A stretch of 64,000 bases of DNA from Glaciecola sp. (GCA_029246415.1 JAQWNF010000030.1:30967-94966), one strand, 5' to 3'; positions 10,700 to 19,955 are shown, counted from the first letter of the stretch. Notes: a model not told the origin generated them from the sequence alone. Numbers and translations: made by a program.

Positions 10700-10749
10700 A
10701 TTTCAATATTAGTTCAATATGAGTTCAGTGTTAGTTCAATGTTAATTCA
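10700..10749. repeat. degenerate ~10-base tandem repeat
   Basis: About four to five imperfect copies of a unit like TTAGTTCAAT run head to tail (TTCAATATT, AGTTCAATAT, GAGTTCAGTG, TTAGTTCAAT, GTTAATTCAT). They start right after the sucD terminator and reach the stop codon of the small double-glycine peptide gene. I assign no function. Confidence 0.5.
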
Positions 10750-10957
10750 TAGCATTAAATTTACTGGCATAGCCAGTATGTTTACGACTGGTGACACTGT
10801 TCACATGCTGATCATTTCTCCACGGCTGATAGTGCAGGGTTTGTTGATCGTAGTGCTGGGGTTGTGGTGCTTCTAAAATACCCCCTTTTACTAAGCTTAA
10901 CTCTTGATTAGTCAGCTCATTTTGCTTGGTTTTTGTAAGTTGTGAATGAATGTTCAT
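10742..10957 (-). CDS. small peptide with double-glycine (bacteriocin-type) leader
   Basis: This 71-residue peptide begins MNIHSQLTKTKQ. Its leader ends NELTNQELSLVKGG, which fits the double-glycine consensus exactly: Leu -12, Thr -11, Glu -8, Leu -7, Val -4, Gly -2, Gly -1. Such leaders are cut by C39-peptidase ABC exporters during secretion of bacteriocins, microcins or signal peptides. The predicted 45-residue core starts ILEAPQPQHYDQQ, is polar, rich in Gln/His/Tyr/Asn, and has no Cys. I chose the ATG at 10957 because AAGGA lies at proper distance; an upstream in-frame ATG at 10975 would place the ribosome site inside the gene. No exporter or immunity gene is recognisable in the window. 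Function is unknown; an unmodified secreted peptide or a RiPP precursor are both possible. Confidence 0.7.
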   Translation of the reverse strand: MNIHSQLTKTKQNELTNQELSLVKGGILEAPQPQHYDQQTLHYQPWRNDQHVNSVTSRKHTGYASKFNAMN

Positions 10958-11006
10958 TATTGTTTTCCTTTTCATTTAGTAGTTAGTTTTACGTTCTCAA
11001 TACTAT

Positions 11007-11039
11007 GTACTTAGGTACCAAATCAGTATACGTACTTAG
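11007..11039. promoter_or_regulatory. direct repeat GTACTTAG upstream of the small peptide gene
   Basis: Two copies of GTACTTAG (11007-11014 and 11032-11039) occur 25 bases apart, 50-80 bases upstream of the double-glycine peptide start. On the peptide's strand they read CTAAGTAC. They could be a regulator site, but nothing identifies the protein. Confidence 0.3.
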
Positions 11040-11137
11040 CTTTTTTCTTCACCTGACTGAACGTCTAGTTTTACAAGATAAATACATTTAATTTTAAAAT
11101 TGTTGATTTATTGTTATGTAAATGTATGCATTTATGC

Positions 11138-11201
11138 ATGAATACGTATGCACTTCGTTGTGCAAGTTGTATGAATACGTATGCACTTTGTTGTTCAAGT
11201 T
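11138..11201. promoter_or_regulatory. tandem 33-base repeat with ATACGTAT palindrome, candidate operator
   Basis: Two nearly identical copies (11138-11168 and 11171-11201) start ATGAATACGTATGCACTT, differ at two positions over 31 bases and have a 33-base period. Each contains the palindrome ATACGTAT. They lie 135-200 bases before the TonB receptor ATG. A 15-base near-copy, ATGAAAACGTATGCA, occurs upstream of the alpha-amylase gene at 35089. This is the form expected for a LacI-type maltose regulator, but the regulator is not in the window. Confidence 0.5.
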
Positions 11202-11335
11202 CATAGAGTTAAATATAGTGTAAGTTGATAAATGCAGATGATGTGTGCGTTGTAACAACAATACTAATAATTGAGTTCAAGTACGAACAACACTGCACAC
11301 ACTCATCTATAACTCAACGGGGAATGGGACAATAT

Positions 11336-14272
11336 ATGACTAAATTCAGACCCAGTTTGATCACTGCAGCACTTGTCGCAAGTGGCGTATCTTTGGCTAT
11401 GCCAATTTATGCTCAAGAGGCTAACGAAACTACAAAAATAGAAGATGAAGTTGAAGTTATTGAAGTCAAAGGCTTTTCTACTAGCTTGATTAAATCTTTA
11501 AATCAAAAACGTTTCGGTGACACGGTATCAGAACAATTATCTGCAGATGACCTAGGTGGTTTGCCAGATGTTTCAATGGCAGACGCATTAACACGTTTAC
11601 CAGGTATTTCAGCCGTCCGTACTGGCGGACAAGCAGCTGAGATTAATATTCGTGGTTTATCTGGAGATTTCGTGTTCTCGACTTTAAACGGCCGTGAGCA
11701 AGTATCCACTTCAGGTAACCGATCAATTGAATTCGATCAATATCCTTCTGAGTTGATTAACTCAGCTGCGGTATACAAATCGCCAAAAGCATCACTAATT
11801 GAAGGTGGTGTAGCGGGTACGGTTGAACTAGAAACGGCTAGTCCGTTATCTAATACTCAACAGCATACCTTTGGTGCTAATCTTCGCGGTATGTTTAATG
11901 ACCGTGCGTCTGAAGTTTCCGATGCAGAAGAGTACGGTAACCGTATTAGCTTTTCTTACCAAGGTAAGTTTGCTGATGATACTTTAGGCTTAGCGTTAGG
12001 TTATGCACGTTTATTTCAACCTTCGGTAGCAACCCAATACATTGGTTTAGCACCGGGTGGTTTATTAAGCGGTACGGATTTTATTCCTAGCGAAGGATTT
12101 GAGATCCAGCACAAAGGTGGTGAAGAAACTAGAAACGGTTATATGGCTGCCATTGAATGGGCTCCTACTGATAACTTCCGCTTAAAAGCTGATGGTTTCT
12201 TATCGCGTTTTGATTCTAAAGAATTTGCACGTGGTTACCGTGTTAAATTAGAGTCTAATCAATCAGATTACGCGAATTTAACAACTAACCCTGCTGGCAA
12301 TATTATTGGTGGTACTTTTTATCGTAACGATAGTAGCTCGACGCGAGTTGAATTAGTTAACGATGATAATCAAGATTTTGATGAAGTCGCCAGTTATGGT
12401 TTAAAAGGTGAGTGGGATATATCAGATAACTGGTCTATGTCATTTGATGCTTCTTATTCATCTGCTGAGTCTAACTTCCGTAATGGCTTATTGTGGTCAT
12501 TGGTTGCAGAAGACGCAACGGTTGCTAACCCTGTGATTGATCAAAATGTTTCAATAAGCTATTTGAACAATGGATTAAACTTACCTAATGTTGGGTTCAG
12601 TCAGGCTGAAGCATTTAGTGATATTAACCGTGTAATGGTCAGCAAATACGGTATTTATCCGTTCCAAAATGAAGATGAAATCGAAGCATTCCGTCTTGAT
12701 TTTAAATATCAGTTAGATAACAACTATATCTCGTCTATTGAATTTGGTGCGCGTTATTCCGACAGAACCTATGCCAATGAACGTTCGGTGTTTGAATATG
12801 GTTCTGATTCGGGCTTTCCAAATTCGGCTCCGCCATTGCGTTTAACACAAGATATGGTTCAAGTAGTTGATTGGCAGGGTGATTTTGCTTATTTCCCAAG
12901 CTACTTATCAATTGATTTAGATAAAGCATTAAACGCATGGTTCCCATCGGGTATTCCACAGCCGGTGCAATCATGGGGTACAGCTAATCCAGGTGTTATT
13001 AATAGCCCAACACCAGGTCTAGGTCCTAATACAGCATGGTCTGTGACCGAATCAGGCTCGGTATTTGAAGAAGTTACTTCTGCATATTTAATGGCAAATA
13101 TTGACACTGAACTGGGTGATATACCTGTAAGCGGTAACTTTGGTGTGCGTATGGTTGATACCAATCAATCCTCTACGGTATTACAAGATGTACAAGGCGA
13201 TCCAGAGCAGGGCGCTCAGTACATTACCGATGAAGCTGGTTTGATCAACGATCAATTTGCTGCCAAAATTATTGGTGACACGTACACAGACTATCTACCA
13301 TCACTAAATCTAAACTTCAAACTTACTGATAACGATCAAATTCGTTTTGCTGCAGCTAAAGTCATGGGTCGTCCACCGATCAATCGCTTGTTTGCCAATG
13401 CTAACGTGCGTGTGTCTGATGTGTTTGGTTCAATCGATGAAGATACGGGTGATATTGTATTAACTAGTCCTACTGCGGAAATTAATGGTTCGAGTACTAA
13501 CTCGCCGTTCTTACGTCCGTTTTATGCTAATCAATACGATTTATCTTACGAGCGTTATTTTGATGAAACCGATGGTGCATTAGTCGTTGCTTTGTTTTAT
13601 AAAGAGATTAAATCTTTTATTGATACAACCGCAACGCGTCCATATGATTTTGCTGCGAACGGTTTTGATGTACCGACTGAAGTGGTTGTGACAGTCACCA
13701 ACGAAGATGGCTTACCTGAGCTTGATAGCAATGCTGATCCGATCACTGTGACTATTCCTACAGTCAATGGCACTTACACAACTGCCCAAAATAACTCTGA
13801 AGGGGGTTATATTCGTGGTATTGAATTAGCCTACACTGAAATTTACAGTATGTTACCTGGCTTGTGGTCTGGCTTAGGCGTTAATGCGAGTTATTCATAC
13901 ACTGAATCAGAAATTCAACGTACTACAGGAAACGGTGTTTACACTGGTAACTTACCTGGGTTATCTGAGCAAGTGGCGAGTGTGACTTTGTTTTGGGAAT
14001 ATGAAGGTTTTGAGAGTCGTGTCAGCACGCGCTATCGTAATCCATTTGTATCCAAACAAGTCGGTGTCAATGAGCAAACGGTTAATTACGACGGTGAAAC
14101 TGTTGTCGATTTCCAAGCCTCATATGCCATTAATGATAATTTAAGCGTGTTATTTCAAGCTAATAACGTAACCGATGCCCCAACGAAGAGTTACTTTGGT
14201 GACGAATCATTGACCGGCACGATTCAGTACTTTGGAACGCAATACTTCCTTGGTATGACGTATTCGTTATGA
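11336..14272 (+). CDS. TonB-dependent receptor, probable maltodextrin uptake
   Basis: This 978-residue outer-membrane receptor starts at 11336 with a signal peptide (MTKFRPSLITAALVASG, cleavage near IYA-QEA). A plug domain follows with EVIEVKGFSTSLIKSL, VSMADALTRLPGISAVR, EINIRGLSGDF and SLIEGGVAGTVELET (residues ~33-170), then a long beta-barrel ending GMTYSL. The architecture is that of the large TonB receptors of Xanthomonas, Caulobacter and Alteromonadales (TIGR01782-like). Immediate coupling to a pullulanase lipoprotein implies uptake of maltodextrins. An in-frame ATG at 11324 is an alternative but is badly spaced. Expression is probably controlled by the repeats at 11138-11201. Confidence 0.88.
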   Translation: MTKFRPSLITAALVASGVSLAMPIYAQEANETTKIEDEVEVIEVKGFSTSLIKSLNQKRFGDTVSEQLSADDLGGLPDVSMADALTRLPGISAVRTGGQAAEINIRGLSGDFVFSTLNGREQVSTSGNRSIEFDQYPSELINSAAVYKSPKASLIEGGVAGTVELETASPLSNTQQHTFGANLRGMFNDRASEVSDAEEYGNRISFSYQGKFADDTLGLALGYARLFQPSVATQYIGLAPGGLLSGTDFIPSEGFEIQHKGGEETRNGYMAAIEWAPTDNFRLKADGFLSRFDSKEFARGYRVKLESNQSDYANLTTNPAGNIIGGTFYRNDSSSTRVELVNDDNQDFDEVASYGLKGEWDISDNWSMSFDASYSSAESNFRNGLLWSLVAEDATVANPVIDQNVSISYLNNGLNLPNVGFSQAEAFSDINRVMVSKYGIYPFQNEDEIEAFRLDFKYQLDNNYISSIEFGARYSDRTYANERSVFEYGSDSGFPNSAPPLRLTQDMVQVVDWQGDFAYFPSYLSIDLDKALNAWFPSGIPQPVQSWGTANPGVINSPTPGLGPNTAWSVTESGSVFEEVTSAYLMANIDTELGDIPVSGNFGVRMVDTNQSSTVLQDVQGDPEQGAQYITDEAGLINDQFAAKIIGDTYTDYLPSLNLNFKLTDNDQIRFAAAKVMGRPPINRLFANANVRVSDVFGSIDEDTGDIVLTSPTAEINGSSTNSPFLRPFYANQYDLSYERYFDETDGALVVALFYKEIKSFIDTTATRPYDFAANGFDVPTEVVVTVTNEDGLPELDSNADPITVTIPTVNGTYTTAQNNSEGGYIRGIELAYTEIYSMLPGLWSGLGVNASYSYTESEIQRTTGNGVYTGNLPGLSEQVASVTLFWEYEGFESRVSTRYRNPFVSKQVGVNEQTVNYDGETVVDFQASYAINDNLSVLFQANNVTDAPTKSYFGDESLTGTIQYFGTQYFLGMTYSL

Positions 14273-14310
14273 GATTTTTAACTAGTTTAATAACATCGGA
14301 GCAACAACCT

Positions 14311-17300
14311 ATGTTTAATTCAATCAAAAAACTAGGTGCAGTCGTTGTAGTACTGACTTCACTTGGTTTAGCAGGGTGTGGTGGCTCAGACGTATCGTCT
14401 GGTGTAGCTATTAAATCTTGTACTTTGCCGCAGATCCCTGATGCTGCTGGTACTTCTTGTGTGGCACCGCCACCGTTAAGTTGTGCAGCCCCATTAGTCC
14501 CTGCTGCAGACAATCAAAGTTGTGTAATTGGTGCTGATCCAACATTACCAACTCCTTCTGTTTTTCCAAGTGCTACGCAAGCAGTGGTTTACTATAACCG
14601 TGCTTTAGTTGATGCAACTAATGAGCCTGGTGACAGCGCTTATGAAGGGTATCGTTTACACACTTGGAATAATGAAGCGTGTGACTCATTAGCCCCTGAT
14701 TCTATTGCTGCATCTTGGGATAATGGTTTAGTGCATACTGGTATTGATCCAAATTATGGTGCGTATTGGTTACTGAACCTAAAAGAAGGGTTTGGTACGT
14801 GTCATAACTTCATTATTCACATTGGTACTGACGATGCGGGTAAAGAAATGGGCGGCGGTGACTTTAGAGCATCACTAGACCAAGAAGATGATACCTATCA
14901 ACGTGTTAACTTCACGTTATCAGGTGAACCAACTGTTTTCGATTACCCTTTATTATCATTGGGCGAGCGTCCGGTTCAAATCGAAGGTTTAGCAGCACAT
15001 TGGTTAGATACAAACACCTTAGTGTGGGATGCACCTGATGCGGTGTCTAGCGTTAAGCTACATTACTCTGCAACGGCAGGTATTGAAGCAGATCTTGAAA
15101 CTGGCCTTAATGGTACTGCGTTAGATCTTATGGATGCGACGTTAACTGATGAACAAGTTGCCATTGCACCACATTTAGCTAGCATGTCGGCATTTGCCGG
15201 TGAGTGGGATGCTGATGCCGCTAAGTCGGTATTAAAAACTCAAGCTGTACTAGGTGGTTATAACGATGAAGGTAAACTTGTCGCGGCAACCGGTATTCAA
15301 ATCGCTAATGCATTGGATTCATTATATACAATGGGTGATGCGGATGCTGATGAAAGTACGATTGGCTTAGTCTATGACGCAGACATGATCACATCCAACG
15401 TATGGGCGCCAACTGCGCAAAACGTCGTGTTAAATGTCTATGGCGCTGATAAGCGTCTCGCTGCTAGCCACCAAATGACTGAAGATCCAATGACGGGTAT
15501 CTGGAGCTATTCAGGTACAGGTATGGATCGTATGTTCTATCGTTTTGGCGTGACTGTTTTCCATCCAGTATCGGGTGAAATACACACGTTTGACGTGACA
15601 GACCCTTATTCAGTTGGCTTAGGTGTAAATGGTCGTTTCTCTCAGTTTGTTAATTTGGCTGATGATGATCTTAAACCTGCAGGTTGGGATGACACAGTTG
15701 CACCGACGATTACTAACCCTGAAGATGCAGTGATTTATGAAGGGCATGTACGTGATTTCTCAGCGTTAGATATGTCTACTTCTGCTGAAAACCGTGGTAA
15801 ATACCTCGCTTTCACTGAAGAAAACACAGCACCGGTAAACCATTTATTGGATTTAGTTGATGCGGGTATTACACATTTCCATGTGTTACCGGTTAACGAC
15901 ATCGCGACTATCGAAGAGCGCCCAGAGCGCACGGTTGATATGTTTGATACTGTGTTTGATTTATGTTTATTAAATCGTGATGCGGCTATTTGTGAAGATG
16001 AAGCGCCAACGACTGTATTAAAAGACTTGTTTGAAAGTTATGACCCATTCTTACAGCCAACTAAGGCTCAAGAATTAGCGCAGATGATGCGTAATGTTGA
16101 TGATTTCAACTGGGGTTATGATCCTAAGCATTTCAATGCACCAGAAGGTAGTTATGCCACTGATCCAGATGGTGTCGCACGTATTTTAGAAATGCGTTCT
16201 ATGGTCCAAGCATTACATGAAATGGGCTTACGCGTTGCTATCGATGTGGTGTATAACCATACGAATGCTTCTGGTCTGAATGATAATTCAGTCTTGGATA
16301 AAGTGGTCCCAGGTTATTATCATCGTTACACGGTAGATGTCGGTAATATTACACGTAATACATGTTGTGATGATACTGAAGATCGCAATCGTATGATGGC
16401 TAAACTAATGGAAGATTCATTAGTTATGTGGGCAACAGAGTACAAGTACGATGCATTCCGTTTTGATTTAATGGGTCATCATTCTAAAGATGTTGTACTT
16501 GAGCTAGAGGCTGCAGTTAAAGCGGTAGATAGTGATACTTACTTCTATGGAGAAGGCTGGACTGCACCGGATCGTGGTGTGACGCAAGCTGACCAGATCA
16601 ATCTGGCCGGTTCACAAATCGGTACGTTCAATGACCGTATCCGTGAAGCCATTCGTGGCGGTGCGTTCTTTAATGGTCTAGGTGACGGCGATCAACTCTA
16701 TGCTGGGGATCGTATTAAAGCTGGTCTTGCTGGCACATTAAATAACTACATCTTACAAGATAGTAACGGCGTGACGTCGACTACTAGCTCGTTAGGTGGT
16801 TATGCAGCTGATCCTGCTGATATTATTAACTATGTGTCTAAACATGATAATGAAACGTTATGGGATAAGTTCAACTACGAACTTCCTGGTGATTTGTCAT
16901 TAGCACAACGCGTGCGTGCACAAAATATCGGTCTTGGTTTGCCATTAATGGCTCAAGGTATTCCATTCTTGCAAATGGGTGGTGATTTATTACGCTCTAA
17001 GTCAATGGATCGCAATACCTATGATGCCGGTGATTGGTTCAACAAAGTTGATTTCACTAAATCGAGCAATAACTTCAATGTCGGCTTACCGGTCGCTCAA
17101 GATAACCAAGGGGCATGGGAAACTATTGGCTCTTTTGCGTATTCTCCAGAGCGTGCGGCAAGTATGTCTGAGATTGAGTTTGCTGGTGAAGTGTTCCAAG
17201 AGTTGCTATCAATCCGCTCAGATTCAGCGTTATTCCGTTTAACCACGGGTGAAGATATCTTAGCACGTGTTGGCTTCCATAACATTGGTCGTAGTCAAGC

Positions 17301-18627
17301 TGCTGGTGTCATTGCGATGAGCATTGATGACGGTACTGGCTTAACCGATATTGACCCATTGAACGATGCATTAATGGTTATCGTTAACGCAAGTTACGAT
17401 GAACAGTCGGTACGTGTTAATACAGCAACAGGCTTTGCATTACATGCGACTCAAGCATCCTCGATTGATGCGGTAGTACGCGGTGCAAGCTTTGCTGAAG
17501 GCGTTGATGATGATGCTGGTAACGGCTTATTCACTGTCCCAGCGCAGACTATTGCTGTTTTTGTTAAAGCCCAAGGTACTGAGCAAGGTGCTGGTCTATC
17601 AGCATTTGCGACCGCCGGTGCACCTGATGTGGTTCCTTACGGTTCAACAACGGTTTACCTACGTGGCAGCATGAATGACTGGGGTACGGCAACTGCATTT
17701 AACTATGAAGGCGACGGTATTTATCGTACGACTTATACATTAGAAGCAGGGACTGAGTACAACTTCAAAGTAGCCAATGCCGATTGGGATAATCCAAATC
17801 TAGGTGGTCAAGCGGGTCAAACTGCTGTTACTGAAGCTGTGACTTATAGCCTAGATGGTGGTGAGAACTTACAGTTTACTCCAGCTGATACAGCGCTATA
17901 TGAGTTCATCTTTGATGCAGCAGATCTAGATAATCAAACTTTATTGATTAGCAAAGATAACCCATTCTTTGGTACACAAGTGTATCTTCGTGGTGGCATG
18001 AACGACTGGGGAACCGCAAACGAGATGACTTATGTTGGTGACAAAGTATTCACGGCATATATCGATGTGGCTGCGGGTGACTATGAGTTCAAAGTAGCTT
18101 CAGAAGATTGGTCAACAGTAGACTTTGGGGCACCAGAAAACACTGATGAGGCGCGCAATATGGTGCCTGGTGATGTGTTTGATACTAGCACTGGTGGTGG
18201 TGATAACTTCCGTCTAGCGATTACTGATGCCGAAGAGTATGCGTTTATCTTTGATACATCTGGTATGACGAACACGATTGCCGTGTTTAAATCTCAGTTC
18301 TTTGGTACTACACCAGTCTATCTGCGTGGTGGTATGAATGGTTGGGGCGCGACGGATGTATTTACCTATGCACAAGGTGAGTACTCGTTAACGCTAGACA
18401 TTACTGAAGGTAACGTTGAGTTTAAAGTTGCTGATGCGGATTGGGCTGATATTAATATTGGTGCAGTCGATGGTGATAACAAAACCGTTACACTCGGCTC
18501 TCCGTTATTAATGTTGCAAGGTAGTAACGACAACTTGGTGTTTGATGCACCTGCTACTGGCTCTTATACCTTCACGGTAAAAGGTCCAAATCCACTATCA
18601 CCAACGGTGACAGTGACACAAAACTAA
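14311..18627 (+). CDS. pullulanase-type GH13 lipoprotein with three C-terminal X25-like modules
   Basis: This 1438-residue secreted debranching enzyme hydrolyses alpha-1,6 links in pullulan and starch. The start at 14311 has CGGAG nine bases upstream and yields a lipoprotein signal with lipobox LAGC. A CBM41/PUD-like region (VVYYNRALVD...HTWNNEACD) comes next, then a CBM48-like N-domain (SNVWAPTAQNVVLNVYG). The GH13 barrel shows AIDVVYNHTNASG (region I), DAFRFDLMGHH (II, nucleophile Asp), YFYGEGW (III, Glu) and YVSKHDNETLWDK (IV). The C-terminus carries three repeats starting VYLRGSMNDWG, VYLRGGMNDWG and VYLRGGMNGWG at residues ~1115, ~1224 and ~1336, resembling X25 starch-binding modules. 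It starts 38 bases after the receptor gene, so they probably form one operon. Confidence 0.93.
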   Translation: MFNSIKKLGAVVVVLTSLGLAGCGGSDVSSGVAIKSCTLPQIPDAAGTSCVAPPPLSCAAPLVPAADNQSCVIGADPTLPTPSVFPSATQAVVYYNRALVDATNEPGDSAYEGYRLHTWNNEACDSLAPDSIAASWDNGLVHTGIDPNYGAYWLLNLKEGFGTCHNFIIHIGTDDAGKEMGGGDFRASLDQEDDTYQRVNFTLSGEPTVFDYPLLSLGERPVQIEGLAAHWLDTNTLVWDAPDAVSSVKLHYSATAGIEADLETGLNGTALDLMDATLTDEQVAIAPHLASMSAFAGEWDADAAKSVLKTQAVLGGYNDEGKLVAATGIQIANALDSLYTMGDADADESTIGLVYDADMITSNVWAPTAQNVVLNVYGADKRLAASHQMTEDPMTGIWSYSGTGMDRMFYRFGVTVFHPVSGEIHTFDVTDPYSVGLGVNGRFSQFVNLADDDLKPAGWDDTVAPTITNPEDAVIYEGHVRDFSALDMSTSAENRGKYLAFTEENTAPVNHLLDLVDAGITHFHVLPVNDIATIEERPERTVDMFDTVFDLCLLNRDAAICEDEAPTTVLKDLFESYDPFLQPTKAQELAQMMRNVDDFNWGYDPKHFNAPEGSYATDPDGVARILEMRSMVQALHEMGLRVAIDVVYNHTNASGLNDNSVLDKVVPGYYHRYTVDVGNITRNTCCDDTEDRNRMMAKLMEDSLVMWATEYKYDAFRFDLMGHHSKDVVLELEAAVKAVDSDTYFYGEGWTAPDRGVTQADQINLAGSQIGTFNDRIREAIRGGAFFNGLGDGDQLYAGDRIKAGLAGTLNNYILQDSNGVTSTTSSLGGYAADPADIINYVSKHDNETLWDKFNYELPGDLSLAQRVRAQNIGLGLPLMAQGIPFLQMGGDLLRSKSMDRNTYDAGDWFNKVDFTKSSNNFNVGLPVAQDNQGAWETIGSFAYSPERAASMSEIEFAGEVFQELLSIRSDSALFRLTTGEDILARVGFHNIGRSQAAGVIAMSIDDGTGLTDIDPLNDALMVIVNASYDEQSVRVNTATGFALHATQASSIDAVVRGASFAEGVDDDAGNGLFTVPAQTIAVFVKAQGTEQGAGLSAFATAGAPDVVPYGSTTVYLRGSMNDWGTATAFNYEGDGIYRTTYTLEAGTEYNFKVANADWDNPNLGGQAGQTAVTEAVTYSLDGGENLQFTPADTALYEFIFDAADLDNQTLLISKDNPFFGTQVYLRGGMNDWGTANEMTYVGDKVFTAYIDVAAGDYEFKVASEDWSTVDFGAPENTDEARNMVPGDVFDTSTGGGDNFRLAITDAEEYAFIFDTSGMTNTIAVFKSQFFGTTPVYLRGGMNGWGATDVFTYAQGEYSLTLDITEGNVEFKVADADWADINIGAVDGDNKTVTLGSPLLMLQGSNDNLVFDAPATGSYTFTVKGPNPLSPTVTVTQN

Positions 18628-18639
18628 TTGTGTATGTAA

Positions 18640-18671
18640 AGAGAGGTTAATGTCACAATATTAACCTTTCT
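18640..18671 (+). other. hairpin after pullulanase gene
   Basis: AGGTTAAT (18644-18651) pairs with ATTAACCT (18660-18667), extended by several weaker pairs on the outside. There is only a weak T stretch, so it may stabilise the mRNA end. Confidence 0.5.
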
Positions 18672-18685
18672 AATTAGTAGTCAAG

Positions 18686-18721
18686 CCGCTCCATGTGTAA
18701 TGCATGTGAGCGGTTTTTTTT
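18686..18721 (+). terminator. rho-independent terminator of receptor-pullulanase operon
   Basis: CCGCTC / GAGCGG with an inner CATG / CATG pairing is followed by eight T residues. It is a strong intrinsic terminator facing the integron. Confidence 0.85.
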
Positions 18722-18808
18722 ACAAAAATCATGGAAAAGGGCAGGGTTGATGTTAGACAAATTGTAATCCCCCCGAAAAACAAAAACGGATATTTATCTA
18801 CTGGTTCT

Positions 18809-19641
18809 TCAATCAATGTCAAATGGGCTTAACACGCCTGATGAATGTTGACCAATCACATGTGTATATATTTGGGTTGTCCTCAAATCGTTGTGCCCCA
18901 GTAATTCTTGAACAGTGCGAATGTCTGCACCACTAATCAGAAGTTGAGTCGCAAAGGAGTGTCTAAAGGTATGGGCAGTAACATGCTTTGTCACGCCAGA
19001 GCTATTAACAGCACGCTTCAACTCTCTTTCTAGCTAAACTTGGCGGTAGACTCGTTATACCAGAACCCTCAGCAATATCCTGTTGACACTTTTTCTATTT
19101 GATTTTTTAATGGTTCAATGAGCTTTGAAGGCAACATTGTGGTGCGATCTTTACCACCTTTCCCTCGAAATAAAAAGACGGTCTTAGCCTCAAAATCGAT
19201 ATCTTTAACACGCAATTTAAGTAACTCCGCTTTGCGCAAACCGCTGCCATATAACAGCGAGAACATAAGTTTATATTTGGGCTTCATTAGCCCGATTATT
19301 GACAGTGCTTCTTTGTGTGAAAGTACAGTTGGAACTCTGGTGGGTGCTCGCGCCCTGACCGCATCTGGTAAAAGCGTTAATTCTCGTTCAAATATATGCT
19401 TGTACATGAATACAATGGAGCATAGTGCAAGGTTTTGGGTGGATGACGTGACTTCTCGGTTTACCGCGAGGTGAGTCAGAAACTTTGTTACCTCTTGATA
19501 GCCAAGGTCTTTAGGATGTTTTTTTTGATTAAATAAAATGAATCTTTTTATCCACAAAAGATACGTTTTCTCGGTTTGTATTGAATAGTGTTTTGTTCTC
19601 ATGACATACCGAATACTTTCTAAAAATGGTGAATTAGCCAT
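18809..19641 (-). pseudogene. intI: integron integrase, broken by frameshift and internal deletion
   Basis: The minus strand encodes an IntI tyrosine recombinase in two pieces. The N-terminal piece (19069-19641, 190 residues) begins MANSPFLESIRYVMRTKHYS and reaches the first catalytic Arg in GSGLRKAELLKLRVKDI and GKGGKDRTTMLP. Near 19085-19095 the frame changes: the other frame continues [21 protein letters not shown], the expected next segment. About 45 residues are then missing, including the integron-specific patch before the C-terminus. The C-terminal piece (from ~19021) keeps [12 protein letters not shown] and [15 protein letters not shown] with the catalytic His, Arg, His and Tyr. All catalytic residues survive but not in one chain, so the integrase is almost certainly inactive. 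Cassettes lie divergently to the right. Confidence 0.9.
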
Positions 19642-19702
19642 TTTACAAAAGAGACAATTGATCTATAGGCCAGATGACCTCTGTACTTAGGAATAGATGT
19701 CA

Positions 19703-19738
19703 TGGCGTTGTTAAAATGCGCGCATTGTAACAACGCCA
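19703..19738. repeat. large inverted repeat between intI and first cassette
   Basis: A perfect 11-base inverted repeat TGGCGTTGTTA / TAACAACGCCA encloses a second palindrome, AATGCGCGCATT. The arms contain GTTA/TAAC like integron core sites but in the order opposite to an attC. It lies ~60 bases upstream of intI and could be a regulatory stem or a relic recombination site. Confidence 0.55.
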
Positions 19739-19826
19739 ATTTAGAGGGGAAATTATATTAGGTTGTTGTTTTATATAAATAATGATTAGAACAGCATGTG
19801 CGTTTACTATGCATAGAAAATACACA

Positions 19827-19946
19827 TAAAACGTTAGAAATAACCATCAAAAACAAGATAAACTACTGATAGTGATAAAATTTGAGGGCTTATTAAAATG
19901 ACAATATCTAGTGGTTACAATGCCGTCTTCATAATAAGTTGTTAGC
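19827..19946. other. candidate attI region of the integron
   Basis: The primary recombination site should lie between intI and the first cassette. Candidate core sites of the G-TTRR type are CGTTAGAA near 19830 and TTGTTAGCA at 19939-19947, the latter ~15 bases before the first cassette promoter. I place the cassette boundary provisionally at 19941/19942. The rest of 19642-20005 shows no ORF. Confidence 0.4.
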
Positions 19947-19955
19947 AGTGCAATA

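Noticed and set aside
10676..10876. Plus-strand open frame opposite the double-glycine peptide
   Set aside because: It begins inside the sucD terminator and lies antisense to the peptide gene, with no ribosome site or family motif.
11007..11039. LytTR-type (AgrA/PlnC-like) binding repeats for the small peptide
   Set aside because: The GTACTTAG copies are 25 bases apart, not the ~21 usual for LytTR pairs, and no such regulator is in the window; kept only as an unassigned direct repeat.
19703..19738. attC site of a lost first cassette
   Set aside because: The order of GTTA and TAAC arms is the reverse of an attC and no cassette body can be drawn from it.
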